DNA from: Phyto melanocephala
Taxonomy: Eukaryota; Arthropoda; Insecta; Diptera; Rhinophoridae
Length of the DNA: 64,000 bases
Assembly (NCBI GenBank): GCA_941918925.1
Contig: OW799235.1
Location: 50,205,491-50,269,490 of the forward strand
Direction: 5' to 3'
A program made the position numbers and the translations under genes. Shown here in pieces: positions 20,680 to 31,021 of the stretch; positions within the stretch are counted from its first letter, which is position 1; each line of letters opens with the position of its first letter. The notes under the pieces were generated by a model, which was not told where the DNA came from, made no database searches, and was given only the letters and a program-made list of their open reading frames with translations.

Positions 20680-23600
20680 TGAGGCAGCTTCGGCAGAACT
20701 GATAACCCATCTTGCCAAATTCCAAGAGGATGTGGCCTTAATCCAAGAGCCTTGGATCAATAAAAATAAGGTTCGCGGATTAGGGATAAAGGACTATATG
20801 CTGTTCGTCAAGTCCACGGATGACAAGGTTAGAACATGCATACTTGCTAAGAAAAATTTGAACTTTGTTTTAATTTCCTCTTTTAGCACAGGTGACATAA
20901 CTGTCGTTCGAAGAGAGGCCAAAGGTCAACCAGTTCTAACACTGGCCTCAGTTTATATGCCTTATGAGACTGCAGACCCACCAGGCATGGACGTCCGAAG
21001 GCTAGTCGAGTACGCAAGAAGGATGAAGTTTGATGTCGTACTTGGATGTGACGCCAACGCACATCACAGCCAGTGGGGAAGTAGTGACATAAATGAAAGA
21101 GGTGAGAAAACTTTTGATTTCATAACTACTAACAATCTCTATATTTGTAATAAGGGCAGTATGCCGACATTCAGAACTAGGGATAGGGAGGCAGTTATAG
21201 ATATCACTTTGACAAATAGGGGTAATGATTTTGTGAGGGGATGGAAGGTTGCGAGTGAATACTCGTTTTCAGACCACAGCAGGATCAATTTTGAATTGAA
21301 CTTTGCCAGACCTAGTAGAGAACCCTATAGAAACCCGCGCGGTACGAATTGGGCGACTTTTAGGGAGACCACTATGTATGGCATTAGGGATATATCAATA
21401 GGAGAGTGTAAGCACGCTGACATAGATACGGTGGTGGGGAAACTCACTGACACTCTTATGGGAAGTTATGGGGCAGCATGTCCATTAGTCTTTCCGGGGA
21501 GGAGGGAACAACCGAAATGGTGGACCAGGGAACTGGGTGTTCAAAGGTCTATGGTTAGGAAGAGTTTTAATAGGGCGAAGGCCAGTAGGAGGGCCGACGA
21601 TTGGGAGAGCTATAAAGTGTGCTTCAATAGGTATAAAGGGGAACTCAGGAGAGCCAAAAGGGCATCGTGGACGAGGTTCTGCGAGTCCATAGAGTCTGTT
21701 AATGAGCTATCAAGGTTCAGGAAAATATTATCCAAAGACCCTACGGTACCTGGATATATTCAGAGGACGGATGGCTCATGGACAGAGTCTTGCTCGGAGA
21801 CCCTGGATCTACTTATGGGGACACACTTTCCTGGCTGTGTGGATGTGGTGAACGCTCATTCGACAGAGGTCGACCTGGGGTCGATCGGTAGGGAACAAGA
21901 GATAGTTGCTGAGGAGATGATAACGACGGATAAGGTAGCATGGGCGGTTAATACATTTGAGGCCTATAAATCCCCGGGTCCGGATGGAATTATCCCTGCC
22001 ATGCTGCAGAACGTCTCGGATCATTTTCTCTCACTGTTGACGGAAGTGTTTAGAGCGTGTCTCCTGAGGAGATACATACCTAGGAGGTGGAGAGAGGTTA
22101 GGGTTATTTTTATACCCAAGGCCGGTAAGGCGGGACACTCGAAGCCAGGGGATTTTAGACCTATCAGCCTCTCGTCTTTTCTGCTTAAGACGCTGGAGAG
22201 ACTGGTCGATCTACATCTGAGGGATTTTATTGATCCCCACATTATTAGTGGGGCTCAACATGCTTATCTGAAGGGTAGATCTGTTGAGAGTGCACTGCAT
22301 GATGTGGTTGGTTTTATAGAACGTAGCTTGCAGGATAGGGAATATACGCTAGCGGCGTTTTTGGATGTAGAGGGTGCCTTTAACAATGTTAGTATAGAGG
22401 CAATTAGAGCGGCTCTGTATGGGCTGGGAGTCAGGGATTTTCTGGTTAGTTGGTTAACCTCGATGTTGAAGAGTAGGGTTATAAATTCTAGCTTGGGAGA
22501 TTTCGACACGAGAAGGACAGTGACCAGGGGGACACCACAGGGGGGGGTTTTATCGCCCCTTTTGTGGTTACTAACGGTCAATGTTATTTTGAGGAGATTT
22601 GAGAGTGAGGGCGTAAAGATTGTGGCATATGCGGATGATGTAGTTCTGCTGGTCAGGGGAAGATTTCTTCCGACGATTAGCGAGGTACTTCAATCGGCAT
22701 TATGTACATTATCTTCTTGGGCTTCTGAGAATGGACTGGGTGTGAACTCGGGGAAGACTGAGCTAGTTCTCTTTACCAGGAGATATAAGATCGAGGCGTT
22801 TAGGCGACCGATGCTTAATGGGGTAGAGTTAGAACTAGCGGGTGGGGCGAAATATCTCGGTGTATTTCTCGACAGTAAGCTGTCATGGAGTCAGAACGTA
22901 CGGGAGAGAGTGAAAAGGGGCCTAAATGCCTATTACACTTGTAGGAACTCCATAGGTAAGAGTTGGGGCCTACAACCAAGGGTGGTGAATTGGATTTACA
23001 CGACGGTGGTAAGACCCATTCTAACATATGGATGTACTGTCTGGTGGGAGGCATTGGAAAAGGGTTGCTATAGGAAGCTCCTTACGAAGGTACAGAGGTG
23101 TGCTTCGCTCGGTATCACTGGTGCTATGAGAAGCACACCTCAGGGGTCTTTGGACACCATTCTTGGCACTATTCCTTTGGAGTTCTGGGTGAAGGGAATG
23201 GCGGCAAGGAGCTTGATTAGGCTAGGTGAGTCAGGGTTGGGTAGAATACTTGACATGGGCCACACTAGAATTCTATGGGAAACTGGTCTCCAGGACTATG
23301 CTCAATGTCAGGGTAATCTGACAGACTACAAGGTCACAGAGATCAGTTTTGTTAGGACACCCCCGCTAGTAATTCCGGATAGGGATTGTTGGGTCGGATC
23401 CGACAGACTGTTTGAGGGGTGTGCAGTCTTTACGGATGGATCGAAGATGGATATGGGCACAGGGGCAGGTGTCTATATTATGGGAGAGAACATCAGGAGG
23501 TCTTATAGGCTTTCTGATAACTGTAGTGTGTTCCAAGCGGAGATACTGGCTATCTATAAGGCGACGGATCTTATATTGGAACATGTTCCAAGGGGTAGGG

Positions 23601-24280
23601 AAGTTACTCTATATGTGGACAGTCAGGCGGCGCTCAGAGCCTTGAAGGGACATTATGTCAAATCTAGGCTGGTTGAGAAGTGTAGGAGGGCACTCGACAG
23701 GATCATGAACCTCTTCGATGTTAGACTGTGTTGGGTACCAGGGCACAAGGGAATCGTCGGCAATGAAATTGCTGACGAACTTGCGCGCGGTGGATCGGCA
23801 CTGGTCTCGGCGAGCGAGGAGGACGTGGCGAGGCCTCCGTTAGGGTACTATTTCGGGCGTATCAGGGCGTGGGTATATGACAGGACCGATATGGCGTGGA
23901 GGAACAGAAGAGACTGCAGAGTATCAAGGGCTTTTTGGCCCAAGTTGAACTCGGCGGACTCTACGGTACTTCTGGGCCTGGATAGGGTATGTCTGAGGGC
24001 CACTATTGGGGTTTTAACAGGGCACTGTCCTGTGAGGGCTAGGATTAATAGATGGGATCGCGGCACTCCGGATTATTGTAGGATGTGTGAGGATGAGGAC
24101 GAACTGGAGACTGTGGAGCACATTGTCTGTCACTGTCCAAGGTTACAGAATCACAGGCTAAGGTGGCTAGGTAAACGATTCCACGATGAGTTGGGTGATG
24201 TTTCAGAGTGCAAGCTAGGAAATATTATCGGATTCATCATGGGGATCGGGTGGTTGGTGATCAGGCAATGGAGCTCGTAG
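20558..24280 (+). CDS. LOA-type LINE ORF2: endonuclease, RT, RNase H
   Basis: A 1240-codon intact frame, shifted relative to ORF1. The conserved protein probably begins near LQVVQINLHHSEAAS at about 20650. APE endonuclease: ALIQEPWI, the LGCDANAHHSQWG block and the SDHSRI block. Reverse transcriptase: GTPQGGVLSPLLW and catalytic YADDVVLL. RNase H: FTDGSKMD, FQAEILAIYKA, YVDSQAALRAL and GNEIADELARG supply the D-E-D-D set. A CCHC-type motif (CRMCEDEDEL...HIVCHC) closes the protein. The ORF1 overlap suggests translation by frameshifting or reinitiation. All key residues are present, so it could be active. Confidence 0.93.
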   Translation: MVNWKRQKGLSDLVLELYGLGSLGLTGPKKLQVVQINLHHSEAASAELITHLAKFQEDVALIQEPWINKNKVRGLGIKDYMLFVKSTDDKVRTCILAKKNLNFVLISSFSTGDITVVRREAKGQPVLTLASVYMPYETADPPGMDVRRLVEYARRMKFDVVLGCDANAHHSQWGSSDINERGEKTFDFITTNNLYICNKGSMPTFRTRDREAVIDITLTNRGNDFVRGWKVASEYSFSDHSRINFELNFARPSREPYRNPRGTNWATFRETTMYGIRDISIGECKHADIDTVVGKLTDTLMGSYGAACPLVFPGRREQPKWWTRELGVQRSMVRKSFNRAKASRRADDWESYKVCFNRYKGELRRAKRASWTRFCESIESVNELSRFRKILSKDPTVPGYIQRTDGSWTESCSETLDLLMGTHFPGCVDVVNAHSTEVDLGSIGREQEIVAEEMITTDKVAWAVNTFEAYKSPGPDGIIPAMLQNVSDHFLSLLTEVFRACLLRRYIPRRWREVRVIFIPKAGKAGHSKPGDFRPISLSSFLLKTLERLVDLHLRDFIDPHIISGAQHAYLKGRSVESALHDVVGFIERSLQDREYTLAAFLDVEGAFNNVSIEAIRAALYGLGVRDFLVSWLTSMLKSRVINSSLGDFDTRRTVTRGTPQGGVLSPLLWLLTVNVILRRFESEGVKIVAYADDVVLLVRGRFLPTISEVLQSALCTLSSWASENGLGVNSGKTELVLFTRRYKIEAFRRPMLNGVELELAGGAKYLGVFLDSKLSWSQNVRERVKRGLNAYYTCRNSIGKSWGLQPRVVNWIYTTVVRPILTYGCTVWWEALEKGCYRKLLTKVQRCASLGITGAMRSTPQGSLDTILGTIPLEFWVKGMAARSLIRLGESGLGRILDMGHTRILWETGLQDYAQCQGNLTDYKVTEISFVRTPPLVIPDRDCWVGSDRLFEGCAVFTDGSKMDMGTGAGVYIMGENIRRSYRLSDNCSVFQAEILAIYKATDLILEHVPRGREVTLYVDSQAALRALKGHYVKSRLVEKCRRALDRIMNLFDVRLCWVPGHKGIVGNEIADELARGGSALVSASEEDVARPPLGYYFGRIRAWVYDRTDMAWRNRRDCRVSRAFWPKLNSADSTVLLGLDRVCLRATIGVLTGHCPVRARINRWDRGTPDYCRMCEDEDELETVEHIVCHCPRLQNHRLRWLGKRFHDELGDVSECKLGNIIGFIMGIGWLVIRQWSS

Positions 24281-24486
24281 AAAATCTGTATTTCTTTCTT
24301 CCTTCTATTCTATTCCTTCTATTCTATACCCTACTATTATTCTTATACTGTATATCTTTGGAAACCTCTTTTCTATTTTTCTTTTTATACAAAAGGGTAA
24401 CGCAATGGACCTTATTGGTCTCCGAGTGTGGGTGTAGGAGGCAGACACTGCTTCCTGCATCCCCCTTTCCTACCTACCTACCTACC

Positions 24487-24499
24487 TTTCCATAAAGAT
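24487..24499. repeat. LOA LINE target-site duplication (right)
   Basis: TTTCCATAAAGAT, exact copy of 18811-18823. The Polinton TIR continues directly after it. Confidence 0.95.
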
Positions 24500-24764
24500 G
24501 AATTTTATTTTTTAAAGATGAATAATTAAAGAGAAAATGATCGTTTGAGTGATTTTTATTAAAATAGTAAAGAGGGATTGAATAAAAAAATATATGGAAA
24601 TAAACTCAAGTTGCATTAAAATAGATTATAATAGATATAAAAGAACGATAATGATAATATTTTTCCTCATTAGTCTAATCAATACTTAAAAGTATGCTTA
24701 ATAAAATGGTAAGAAATCGCAGCATATTTGGAAGTTTTTTCTAATTTTATTTAAAATATTTTAG

Positions 24765-25028
24765 ATGTATGATCAAATAATAAATATTGCCCAAGGTTTA
24801 ATACCTCAGTATACAAAAATTGATGATATCCCCCTACATCAACCATATACAGTCCTAAGGTTTGAGTGGAAGGAATCACAATATGGATCAAAAGTCATAG
24901 CATATTTGGATAATAATAAATGGTTTTATCTTCCTCAAAGAATTACAAAATTTTTAAATAAAGAAGATCCATACTTATCTGAAATGAATGATAAAGTGTG
25001 GACAATTATTTACAAAGGTCGACAATAA
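24765..25028 (+). CDS. Polinton small protein, left-end paralogue
   Basis: An intact 87-codon ORF starting ATG just inside the left TIR and pointing inwards. No known fold is identified. It has the pattern PYTVLRFEWKESQYGSKVIA, then LDNNKWFYLPQRI. That pattern is echoed in the gene at the opposite end (53965-54334), which has YRVLSMF, FGNVVMAALENGMLYLPRR. The two are therefore diverged copies of one family. Similar small ORFs with a YG-x-V-x-x-x-L...LPxR core accompany insect Polintons, in my recollection. A nucleic-acid-binding role is only a guess. Confidence 0.6.
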   Translation: MYDQIINIAQGLIPQYTKIDDIPLHQPYTVLRFEWKESQYGSKVIAYLDNNKWFYLPQRITKFLNKEDPYLSEMNDKVWTIIYKGRQ

Positions 25029-25157
25029 GCAAATGGTCTAGCAGTATTTGAATTAAACTACAATTAAGAATTTAAATGTTAAAAACCTCTACCATAAAGT
25101 AAATAAATAAAAATAAATTTTTTAATCTAAAAATATTAAATCATTTGTTTTATTTCT

Positions 25158-25516
25158 TTGTTTCTTAAAAATCTAAACTTAAGCCTAATAAGATTTGGTC
25201 ACCATCCTCATCCATATATTGCTCATATGATGATGGCACTGCAGTTGATGATGTTGTTGATCTATCTGCTGAATCAAAACATTCAACATGGTTTGATGGT
25301 GGTGCAGCTGATAATGTTGTTGATTGTTCTGCTGTTGATGTTGTTGGTAGCCATCCTGATATACATATCTGTTATATATGAGGATGGTTTTAGTTTCTTA
25401 TAACTTTTAGCCTTTTTAAAGGCAAAATTATGAAATTTTAAAAAATGTCTTTTTTTATTGGCGACATTCAAAAAAGAAACATAGTGACAAAACTCGCACT
25501 TCAACTTTGAGTCCAT
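25158..25516 (-). pseudogene. Polinton small C2H2 zinc-finger protein
   Basis: Begins MDSKLKCEFCHYVSF on the minus strand with one C2H2-like finger (CEFC...HFLKFH), a lysine-rich stretch (KKAKSYKKLK) and then stops at 25283. A second frame downstream (25158-25310) reads an acidic tail including SSYEQYMDEDGDQILL, so a frameshift probably splits the gene. It is convergent with 24765-25028. Function is unknown; Polinton polymerase N-termini carry a similar finger, as seen at 29601. Confidence 0.5.
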
Positions 25517-25713
25517 TTTCCAAATTAAAAATTATTTTCAAAATATTTATTGAGAAAGCCCCATAATTTTAACCAATTCGATTTATTTATTAGAACACCT
25601 CATATTTTTCGAACAATTTGATTTGCGTTCAAAAATGATAAACCAAGCATATTTTGAAATAGAATCCGATAAAAACGCCACTTTAAGGTAAATTAAACTT
25701 TGAATTTAACATA

Positions 25714-25774
25714 TATATATATAAAATATATATATATATATATATATATCTATACATATATATATATATAATAT

Positions 25775-25820
<46 letters not shown>
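25714..25820. repeat. (TA)n microsatellite
   Basis: Almost pure TA dinucleotide runs, just before the CR1-like LINE. A second TA-rich run lies beyond the LINE tail at 29278-29310, so the LINE may have landed in it. Confidence 0.9.
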
Positions 25821-25824
<4 letters not shown>

Positions 25825-25828
25825 TAAT

Positions 25829-28800
25829 ACTCTAAAAGAGTTATTTCCTATTCAACGCTCTGATATTGGAAGCAGATACGGTATCCAGGATAATACATTT
25901 CATGAAAGTTTATAACCTTTTTAATTATTGCTATATTGTATTTTTCTTTTTTTCCGTAAAACTTTTTGAAATTAAATTTCCCATTACACTATATTGCAAA
26001 TTTCGGGCCATAGTACACAATTTAAAACGTCATATAGCAAATATACTTAAATATTTCATGAAACTTTTTAGATGTAATTTTATCTTTTTCAGTTTATATT
26101 TACTTGTTAAAAATAACAATATTGATATAAATGCTTGCATTGCTAATAGGAACTTTGTTTGTTACAATGGTTTTACAATATGATAATAGGATAGGTGGCT
26201 CCAAAGAAAATTTATACACTATGACCAGAATTCTTTCCAGAAGAACTTCTGGTCTTAATATTTGCCATATCAATGCTCAAAGCTTGAACAACAAAATGGA
26301 TGAATTTCGATATATTTTCGAAGAATCCGGTATTGACATTCTGTGTATTTCGGAATCTTGGTTTTATCCAGAAATACAAGATAGTATTTATGGGTTAAAT
26401 GGTTATCGTCTTTTCCGAGCCGATAGGTACTCAAATGGTGGAGGTGCAGCTATCTATGCAAAATCATCAATTACCTGTAAACTTAAATGTAAGTCTCTTC
26501 CAGATGAAAAAATTGAGTATCTGTTTCTCGAAATATTTAATAACAATAATCAGAATCTTTTAATTGGTTCAATTTATAAACCTAATAAGGATACTGATTT
26601 CAACCCACTACTGAGCAAGCTGACAACGCTTACTCTTGGTTATACTGACGTTATTATTACTGGAGATTTCAACGAAAACATATTAGCTGACAGAAATTTG
26701 ATTATGGATATGAATGCCATTGGCTTGACGCTAGTTAATAGTTCTTTAGCAACTCACTTTACACGGACTTCAAGTACTCTACTCGACCTTTATTTCATTA
26801 ATAACCTTTCAAAACTGTTGCTCTTTGATCAGCTCTCCGCGTCCATGTTCTCAAAACATGACATGATTTTTTTGTCTTATGACTATAATATAAAATCTCA
26901 AGAACAGACACGGGAAATAACGTTTAGAGACTTTAGGAATATAGATTCCCAATCATTGGAAACTGAATTGTCGACCATTTCTTGGAACCAAATCTTCCTT
27001 ATGCCGACCGTAGATGAGCAATTAACTTTCTTGCAGAATAATATTCTTTATTTATATGATAAATACGTTCCAATAAAGACAAGTAAATTACGTAATGGTA
27101 AACCATGGTTTTCAAATGAGATTAAAACACTGATCACGGAAAGAAACATAGCATATGAGAGATGGAAGCGATTTAAAACTACTGAGCTCCATAATGCTTT
27201 TAAAGACGCCAGAAGAAAAGTTAATTCGAAAATTAGATCTTCAAAGTCATTATTTTATAAGGAAAAGTTCGAATCGGCTATTTGCTCGAGGAAGAAGTGG
27301 AGGGAAATTCGGAATATGGGAATTGTTAATTGTAGTGCCGAAAATGATAATACGATTGATATTAATAAACTGAATTATGAATTTACCAATATTCCAATGC
27401 CAGAAGTGGATCCTAATTTTTATGATAATTCTACTAATACCATGGATGTCAGTAATCATAATTCCAATGATACACTATGCTTTAATTTCATTCACTTCAC
27501 TCAAGAAGACGTTCTAGGTTCAATTTTAAGTATTAAATCCCAGTCGGTGGGATACGATGGAATCCACCCGAAGTTCGTAAAGTTAATAATTACTTATACT
27601 CTTCTACATATAACACATTTTTTCAACAATATTGTTACTACGTCTACTTTTCCATCAGCGTGGAAACACGCAAAGATTGTTCCTATACCGAAAGCTGATA
27701 ACACATATCGACCGATAGCTATATTACCCTTTTTATCTAAAGCTTTCGAACGTTTAATCCACACTCAAATGAGCCAATTTTTACATGAAAATTCCCTGCT
27801 TACCGACAAGCAATCTGGTTTTAGACCTAAACACAGTTGCATTACTGCCTTAATTGAAGTCTCTGAAGAGCTTAGAGCAAACGTGGACAACAGTATGATA
27901 TCATTTTTAATTTTGCTTGATCATTCTAAAGCATTTGATACAGTAGACCATTTGATTCTCTGTCAAAAACTTAGGCATATGTTCCATTTTTCGGCTACCG
28001 CCATAAAGATGATTTCGTCATATCTGTGTGATAGAAGCCAATCTGTGTATCATGGAACTGATCAGTCCTATAGTTGCTCAACTCCGAGAGGTGTACCACA
28101 GGGTTCCATACTTGGTCCGCTATTATATGTATTATATTCTAATGATTTACCTTCTCGACTCAGTTCTTGTGGAATGCATATGTACGCAGATGATGTACAA
28201 CTTTTTATAAGTTGTGAACCATCTGATATTAATAATTGCATTGGCCGGATCAACAATGACCTAGATAGTGTTAGAAAATGGGCTTCAGCCAATGGACTTT
28301 CCTTGAATGCCAGGAAATCGAAAGCTATGATAATTGGAAAAACCGAATCATTGCAAAATATTTTGCCACCAATACTGATTGGAGACTCCATAATCACAAT
28401 AGACGAAACTGCCAAAAATTTAGGAGTAATATTTAATAGGAAATTAGACTGGACTAATCACATTAATGTTATATGTGGTAAGACATATGCGATGTTGAGA
28501 GACCTTTGGATATCGCAACATTACACACCTTTTGACATTCGAATGTTACTTGCTAGAACATATTTATTGCCTACGCTCTTGTACGGTTGTGAACTATTTG
28601 CTAACTGTGATACTTTAAGTATGAAAAGGCTTAATGTAACATACAATAATATTGCCAGATATGTGTTTGGCCGCAGTAGGCGAAGCAGAATCTCACAGTA
28701 CTCTAGACAAATATGTAATATATCATTTGATGGCCTATTAAAGCTTCGAACATTATTATTTTTTCATAAATTAATTTACAATAAACAGCCTGAATACCTA

Positions 28801-29285
28801 TACAATAGAATAATATTTTCAAGGTCTGACCGAGGTAAGAGGGTTAATACCTTTCGCATCAGAAAAGATATATCGAAAAGACATTTTTTCTTCAACGCTA
28901 TTAATCTTTGGCGCCAACTTCCCCCTAATATTCAAATCATTAGCAATGCAAAGCATTTCAAAATTGCGATATTTAATCATTTAGGGTAACAAAAAAACTA
29001 ATTATATATAACTCTTACATATTTAATGTGTTAACTTATATTTATTTGATGTTAGTAATATTATTTGCTTTCTTTTTATTTAATTTAAACATCATAATTT
29101 TGTAATTTTTGAAATATCGTTTAATATTTTTATTTTCTCAATTTTGTCTAATTTAATTTTCTTTTTAATAACAAAAATCATATTGTGCCACTATCTCCCC
29201 AGTACTTTTATATAAGACTAGTTCTTGTTGTACTGTATTGATTAAATAAATAAAATAAATAAAATAAAAATAAATAAATATATAT
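25829..29285 (+). mobile_element. CR1-like LINE (nearly complete ORF2)
   Basis: The LINE carries one long ORF with endonuclease and RT, no RNase H, and a (TAAA)n tail at about 29245-29278. The 5' boundary is uncertain: no ORF1 or zinc knuckle precedes it, so it is likely 5'-truncated. Related to the fragment at 1809-2729. The clade is inferred from lack of RNase H, the simple-repeat tail and RT motifs; another member of the Jockey/CR1 group is possible. Confidence 0.8.
26131..28989 (+). CDS. CR1-like LINE ORF2: endonuclease and RT
   Basis: 952 codons from ATG at 26131 with no internal stop. Endonuclease: ICHINAQSLNNK, CISESWF, TGDFNENIL and a degenerate C-terminal block (SKHDMIFL where SDH is usual). 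RT: RPIAILPFLSKAFERL, SGFRPKHSC, DHSKAFDTVDH, RGVPQGSILGPLLY and catalytic MYADDVQLF. The thumb has NLGVIFNRKLDW. The C-terminal LLYGCELFANC to IQIISNA segment also occurs in the 1809-2486 fragment. No CCHC or RNase H follows. An intact ORF suggests fairly recent insertion in the Polinton. Confidence 0.9.
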   Translation: MLALLIGTLFVTMVLQYDNRIGGSKENLYTMTRILSRRTSGLNICHINAQSLNNKMDEFRYIFEESGIDILCISESWFYPEIQDSIYGLNGYRLFRADRYSNGGGAAIYAKSSITCKLKCKSLPDEKIEYLFLEIFNNNNQNLLIGSIYKPNKDTDFNPLLSKLTTLTLGYTDVIITGDFNENILADRNLIMDMNAIGLTLVNSSLATHFTRTSSTLLDLYFINNLSKLLLFDQLSASMFSKHDMIFLSYDYNIKSQEQTREITFRDFRNIDSQSLETELSTISWNQIFLMPTVDEQLTFLQNNILYLYDKYVPIKTSKLRNGKPWFSNEIKTLITERNIAYERWKRFKTTELHNAFKDARRKVNSKIRSSKSLFYKEKFESAICSRKKWREIRNMGIVNCSAENDNTIDINKLNYEFTNIPMPEVDPNFYDNSTNTMDVSNHNSNDTLCFNFIHFTQEDVLGSILSIKSQSVGYDGIHPKFVKLIITYTLLHITHFFNNIVTTSTFPSAWKHAKIVPIPKADNTYRPIAILPFLSKAFERLIHTQMSQFLHENSLLTDKQSGFRPKHSCITALIEVSEELRANVDNSMISFLILLDHSKAFDTVDHLILCQKLRHMFHFSATAIKMISSYLCDRSQSVYHGTDQSYSCSTPRGVPQGSILGPLLYVLYSNDLPSRLSSCGMHMYADDVQLFISCEPSDINNCIGRINNDLDSVRKWASANGLSLNARKSKAMIIGKTESLQNILPPILIGDSIITIDETAKNLGVIFNRKLDWTNHINVICGKTYAMLRDLWISQHYTPFDIRMLLARTYLLPTLLYGCELFANCDTLSMKRLNVTYNNIARYVFGRSRRSRISQYSRQICNISFDGLLKLRTLLFFHKLIYNKQPEYLYNRIIFSRSDRGKRVNTFRIRKDISKRHFFFNAINLWRQLPPNIQIISNAKHFKIAIFNHLG

Positions 29286-29600
29286 ATATACATATGTACA
29301 TACATATATAGACATAAGAATTTTATAATTAGAGTCAACAAACTAAAAAGCATAATTATGTAATAATTTAAAGAACAACAGTACCCATTTCAAAATGACC
29401 TTGAACAAAGCTAACAAAATATGAGATTAATATTTAAATAAGTAAAAGCAATAGCCAGTGCAATTCATAGTATTGTTCACTAAAGTAATCGGTCAATTTG
29501 TCTGTATAAAAATTAAAGATTTTGTGTGTAAATCTAAAACAAATAATATAAACTGTAATTTAAAATTAAGTTAACCAATTGTTAAACTTCTTTAAATAAA
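29286..29600. other. AT-rich Polinton DNA upstream of polB
   Basis: No coding signal. It lies between the LINE tail and the polymerase start and probably holds the polymerase promoter; no specific box is convincing. Confidence 0.4.
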
Positions 29601-30176
29601 ATGGCTTTTGTGTGTTATGAATGTAAAACAATTTTTAGTGATATCGAAAGTCTTAAAAGGCATGAGAGGACTCATGTATCTTGTTTAAAAGGAGTGGTTT
29701 CTAAAAGATCTCCATTAGATGCTGAAGTGAAGATAATTAGAAGTGCCTTTAAATCTAGATTGTTAACTCTAACGTATGACAATAAGAAAGAAGAATGCCT
29801 CTTACCAGAGCTATTTATGAAAGAGGCTTGCGCACCAATTAAGCACGAGGTTAATCAATTTTTAAAAATACATAATGCCCTGAGATTTAATATGGAGTTT
29901 TATGCCTTGTACGCCAAGCCTAACATGAATACCTTAGAAGACACTCCATTGGAAGTGAAAACCTTCCAAACAAAAATGAAGGAAATTTTTAACATGGAGG
30001 AGTTTGATGAACTATTTGAGAGAAAAACTCAAAATATTTTACAGAAGATGGAGGAATTTCAGGAAAAGGATAGTGGTTGGACTCTTATACAACTCATTAA
30101 AATTGAAGTCAACTTAAATAAACATCAACCATTAAGAGGAACATCATACATTCCGTTACCAAAAAATTAGCATTAA
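29601..30176 (+). pseudogene. Polinton DNA polymerase B, N-terminal segment
   Basis: Starts with ATG (MAFVCYECKTIFSD) and carries a C2H2 finger (CYEC...HERTH, residues 5-25). A charged helical region follows, then DSGWTLIQLIKIEVNLNKHQ and GTSYIPLP, which typify the region before the polymerase proper in arthropod Polintons. A stop follows PLPKN at 30168 and a repeat begins at about 30180. The gene resumes at about 34504, so this is the 5' piece of an interrupted polymerase that would replicate the element by protein priming. Confidence 0.75.
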
Positions 30177-30519
30177 ACAAGTAAGAGTGCTATATTCGGC
30201 CGTGCCGAATCTTATATACCCTTCACAACGTGTAGTCGTGCAATAACAGAAAATTATAAATTCACGTATGTATATTAAAAAAACAAAAAAAATTATTATA
30301 TACATTATTATATATGTATATAATATATATAAAACAAAAAAAAAAAATAAATAAAAAAAAAATTAAAAAAAAAATAATAATAAAAATATAAATAATATCT
30401 ATATATATAAAAGTGAAACTCTGTGTGTGTGTGTGTGTTAGCTATAGACTCCGAAACTGTAAAACCGATCGGGCTCAAACTTTGGTAAGATGTTGTACAC
30501 ATACCAGGGAGTGTTTATG

Positions 30520-30981
30520 GGTGGAAAAAAGTGGGCGGGGCCACGCCCATAAAAAATTAGTTATAAGTTTTAGCTACTTGCACCGATTTTTCTGAAACTT
30601 TGCACACATATCGAGCTGTCATGACTAAATAATTTCGTGATAAGAAAAGTGGACGGGGCCACGCCCCTAAAAAAGTTTTAATTTTGAGGTACTTGCACTG
30701 GACCGATTTTTCTGAAACTTTGCACACATATTAAGCTGTCATGACTTTATAATTTTGTGATTAAAAAGTGGGCGGGGCCACGCCCATAAAAAAAGGTTAT
30801 AAATTTAAGGTACTTGGACCAGACCGATTTTTTTGAAACTTTGCACACATATCGAGCTGTCATGACTAAATAATTTTGTGATTAGAAAAGTGGGCAGTGC
30901 CACGCCCATAAAAAATAGGTATCATTTTGAGGTACTTGCACTGGACCGATTATTCTGAAACTTTGCACACATATTAAGCTG

Positions 30982-30984
<3 letters not shown>
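30520..30984. repeat. Helitron minisatellite, left block
   Basis: About four units of around 120 bp sharing GGCCACGCCCATAAAAAA, GAGGTACTTGCACTGGACCG and TGCACACATATTAAGCTGT. The array continues beyond the LINE at 33741-33945. Confidence 0.85.

Positions 30985-31021
<37 letters not shown>

Larger units (their letters stand above)
18824..24486 (+). mobile_element. Full-length LOA-type non-LTR retrotransposon
   Basis: 5663 bp between exact 13-bp target duplications, with a GC-richer 5' UTR (18824-19203), ORF1, an overlapping ORF2 and a 3' UTR ending in a TACC-repeat tail (24468-24486). ORF2 carries endonuclease, RT and RNase H, the domain set of the LOA/I group. Both ORFs are intact, so it is young. 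Its base composition is much more GC-rich than the surrounding Polinton. Confidence 0.92.
18279..24610. repeat. Polinton left terminal inverted repeat (split by a LINE)
   Basis: The TIR runs 18279-18823 and resumes at 24500-24610 after a 5.66-kb LINE plus its target duplication. It pairs with 54441-55078. It contains direct subrepeats of the form ATTCATCCxTATGG and CATCCCAATGGTAATTTCC. Confidence 0.93.

Noticed and set aside
25866..26183. A 105-codon hydrophobic frame before the CR1-like ORF
   Set aside because: Phenylalanine/isoleucine-rich translation of AT-rich DNA with no match; probably LINE 5' region or flank.
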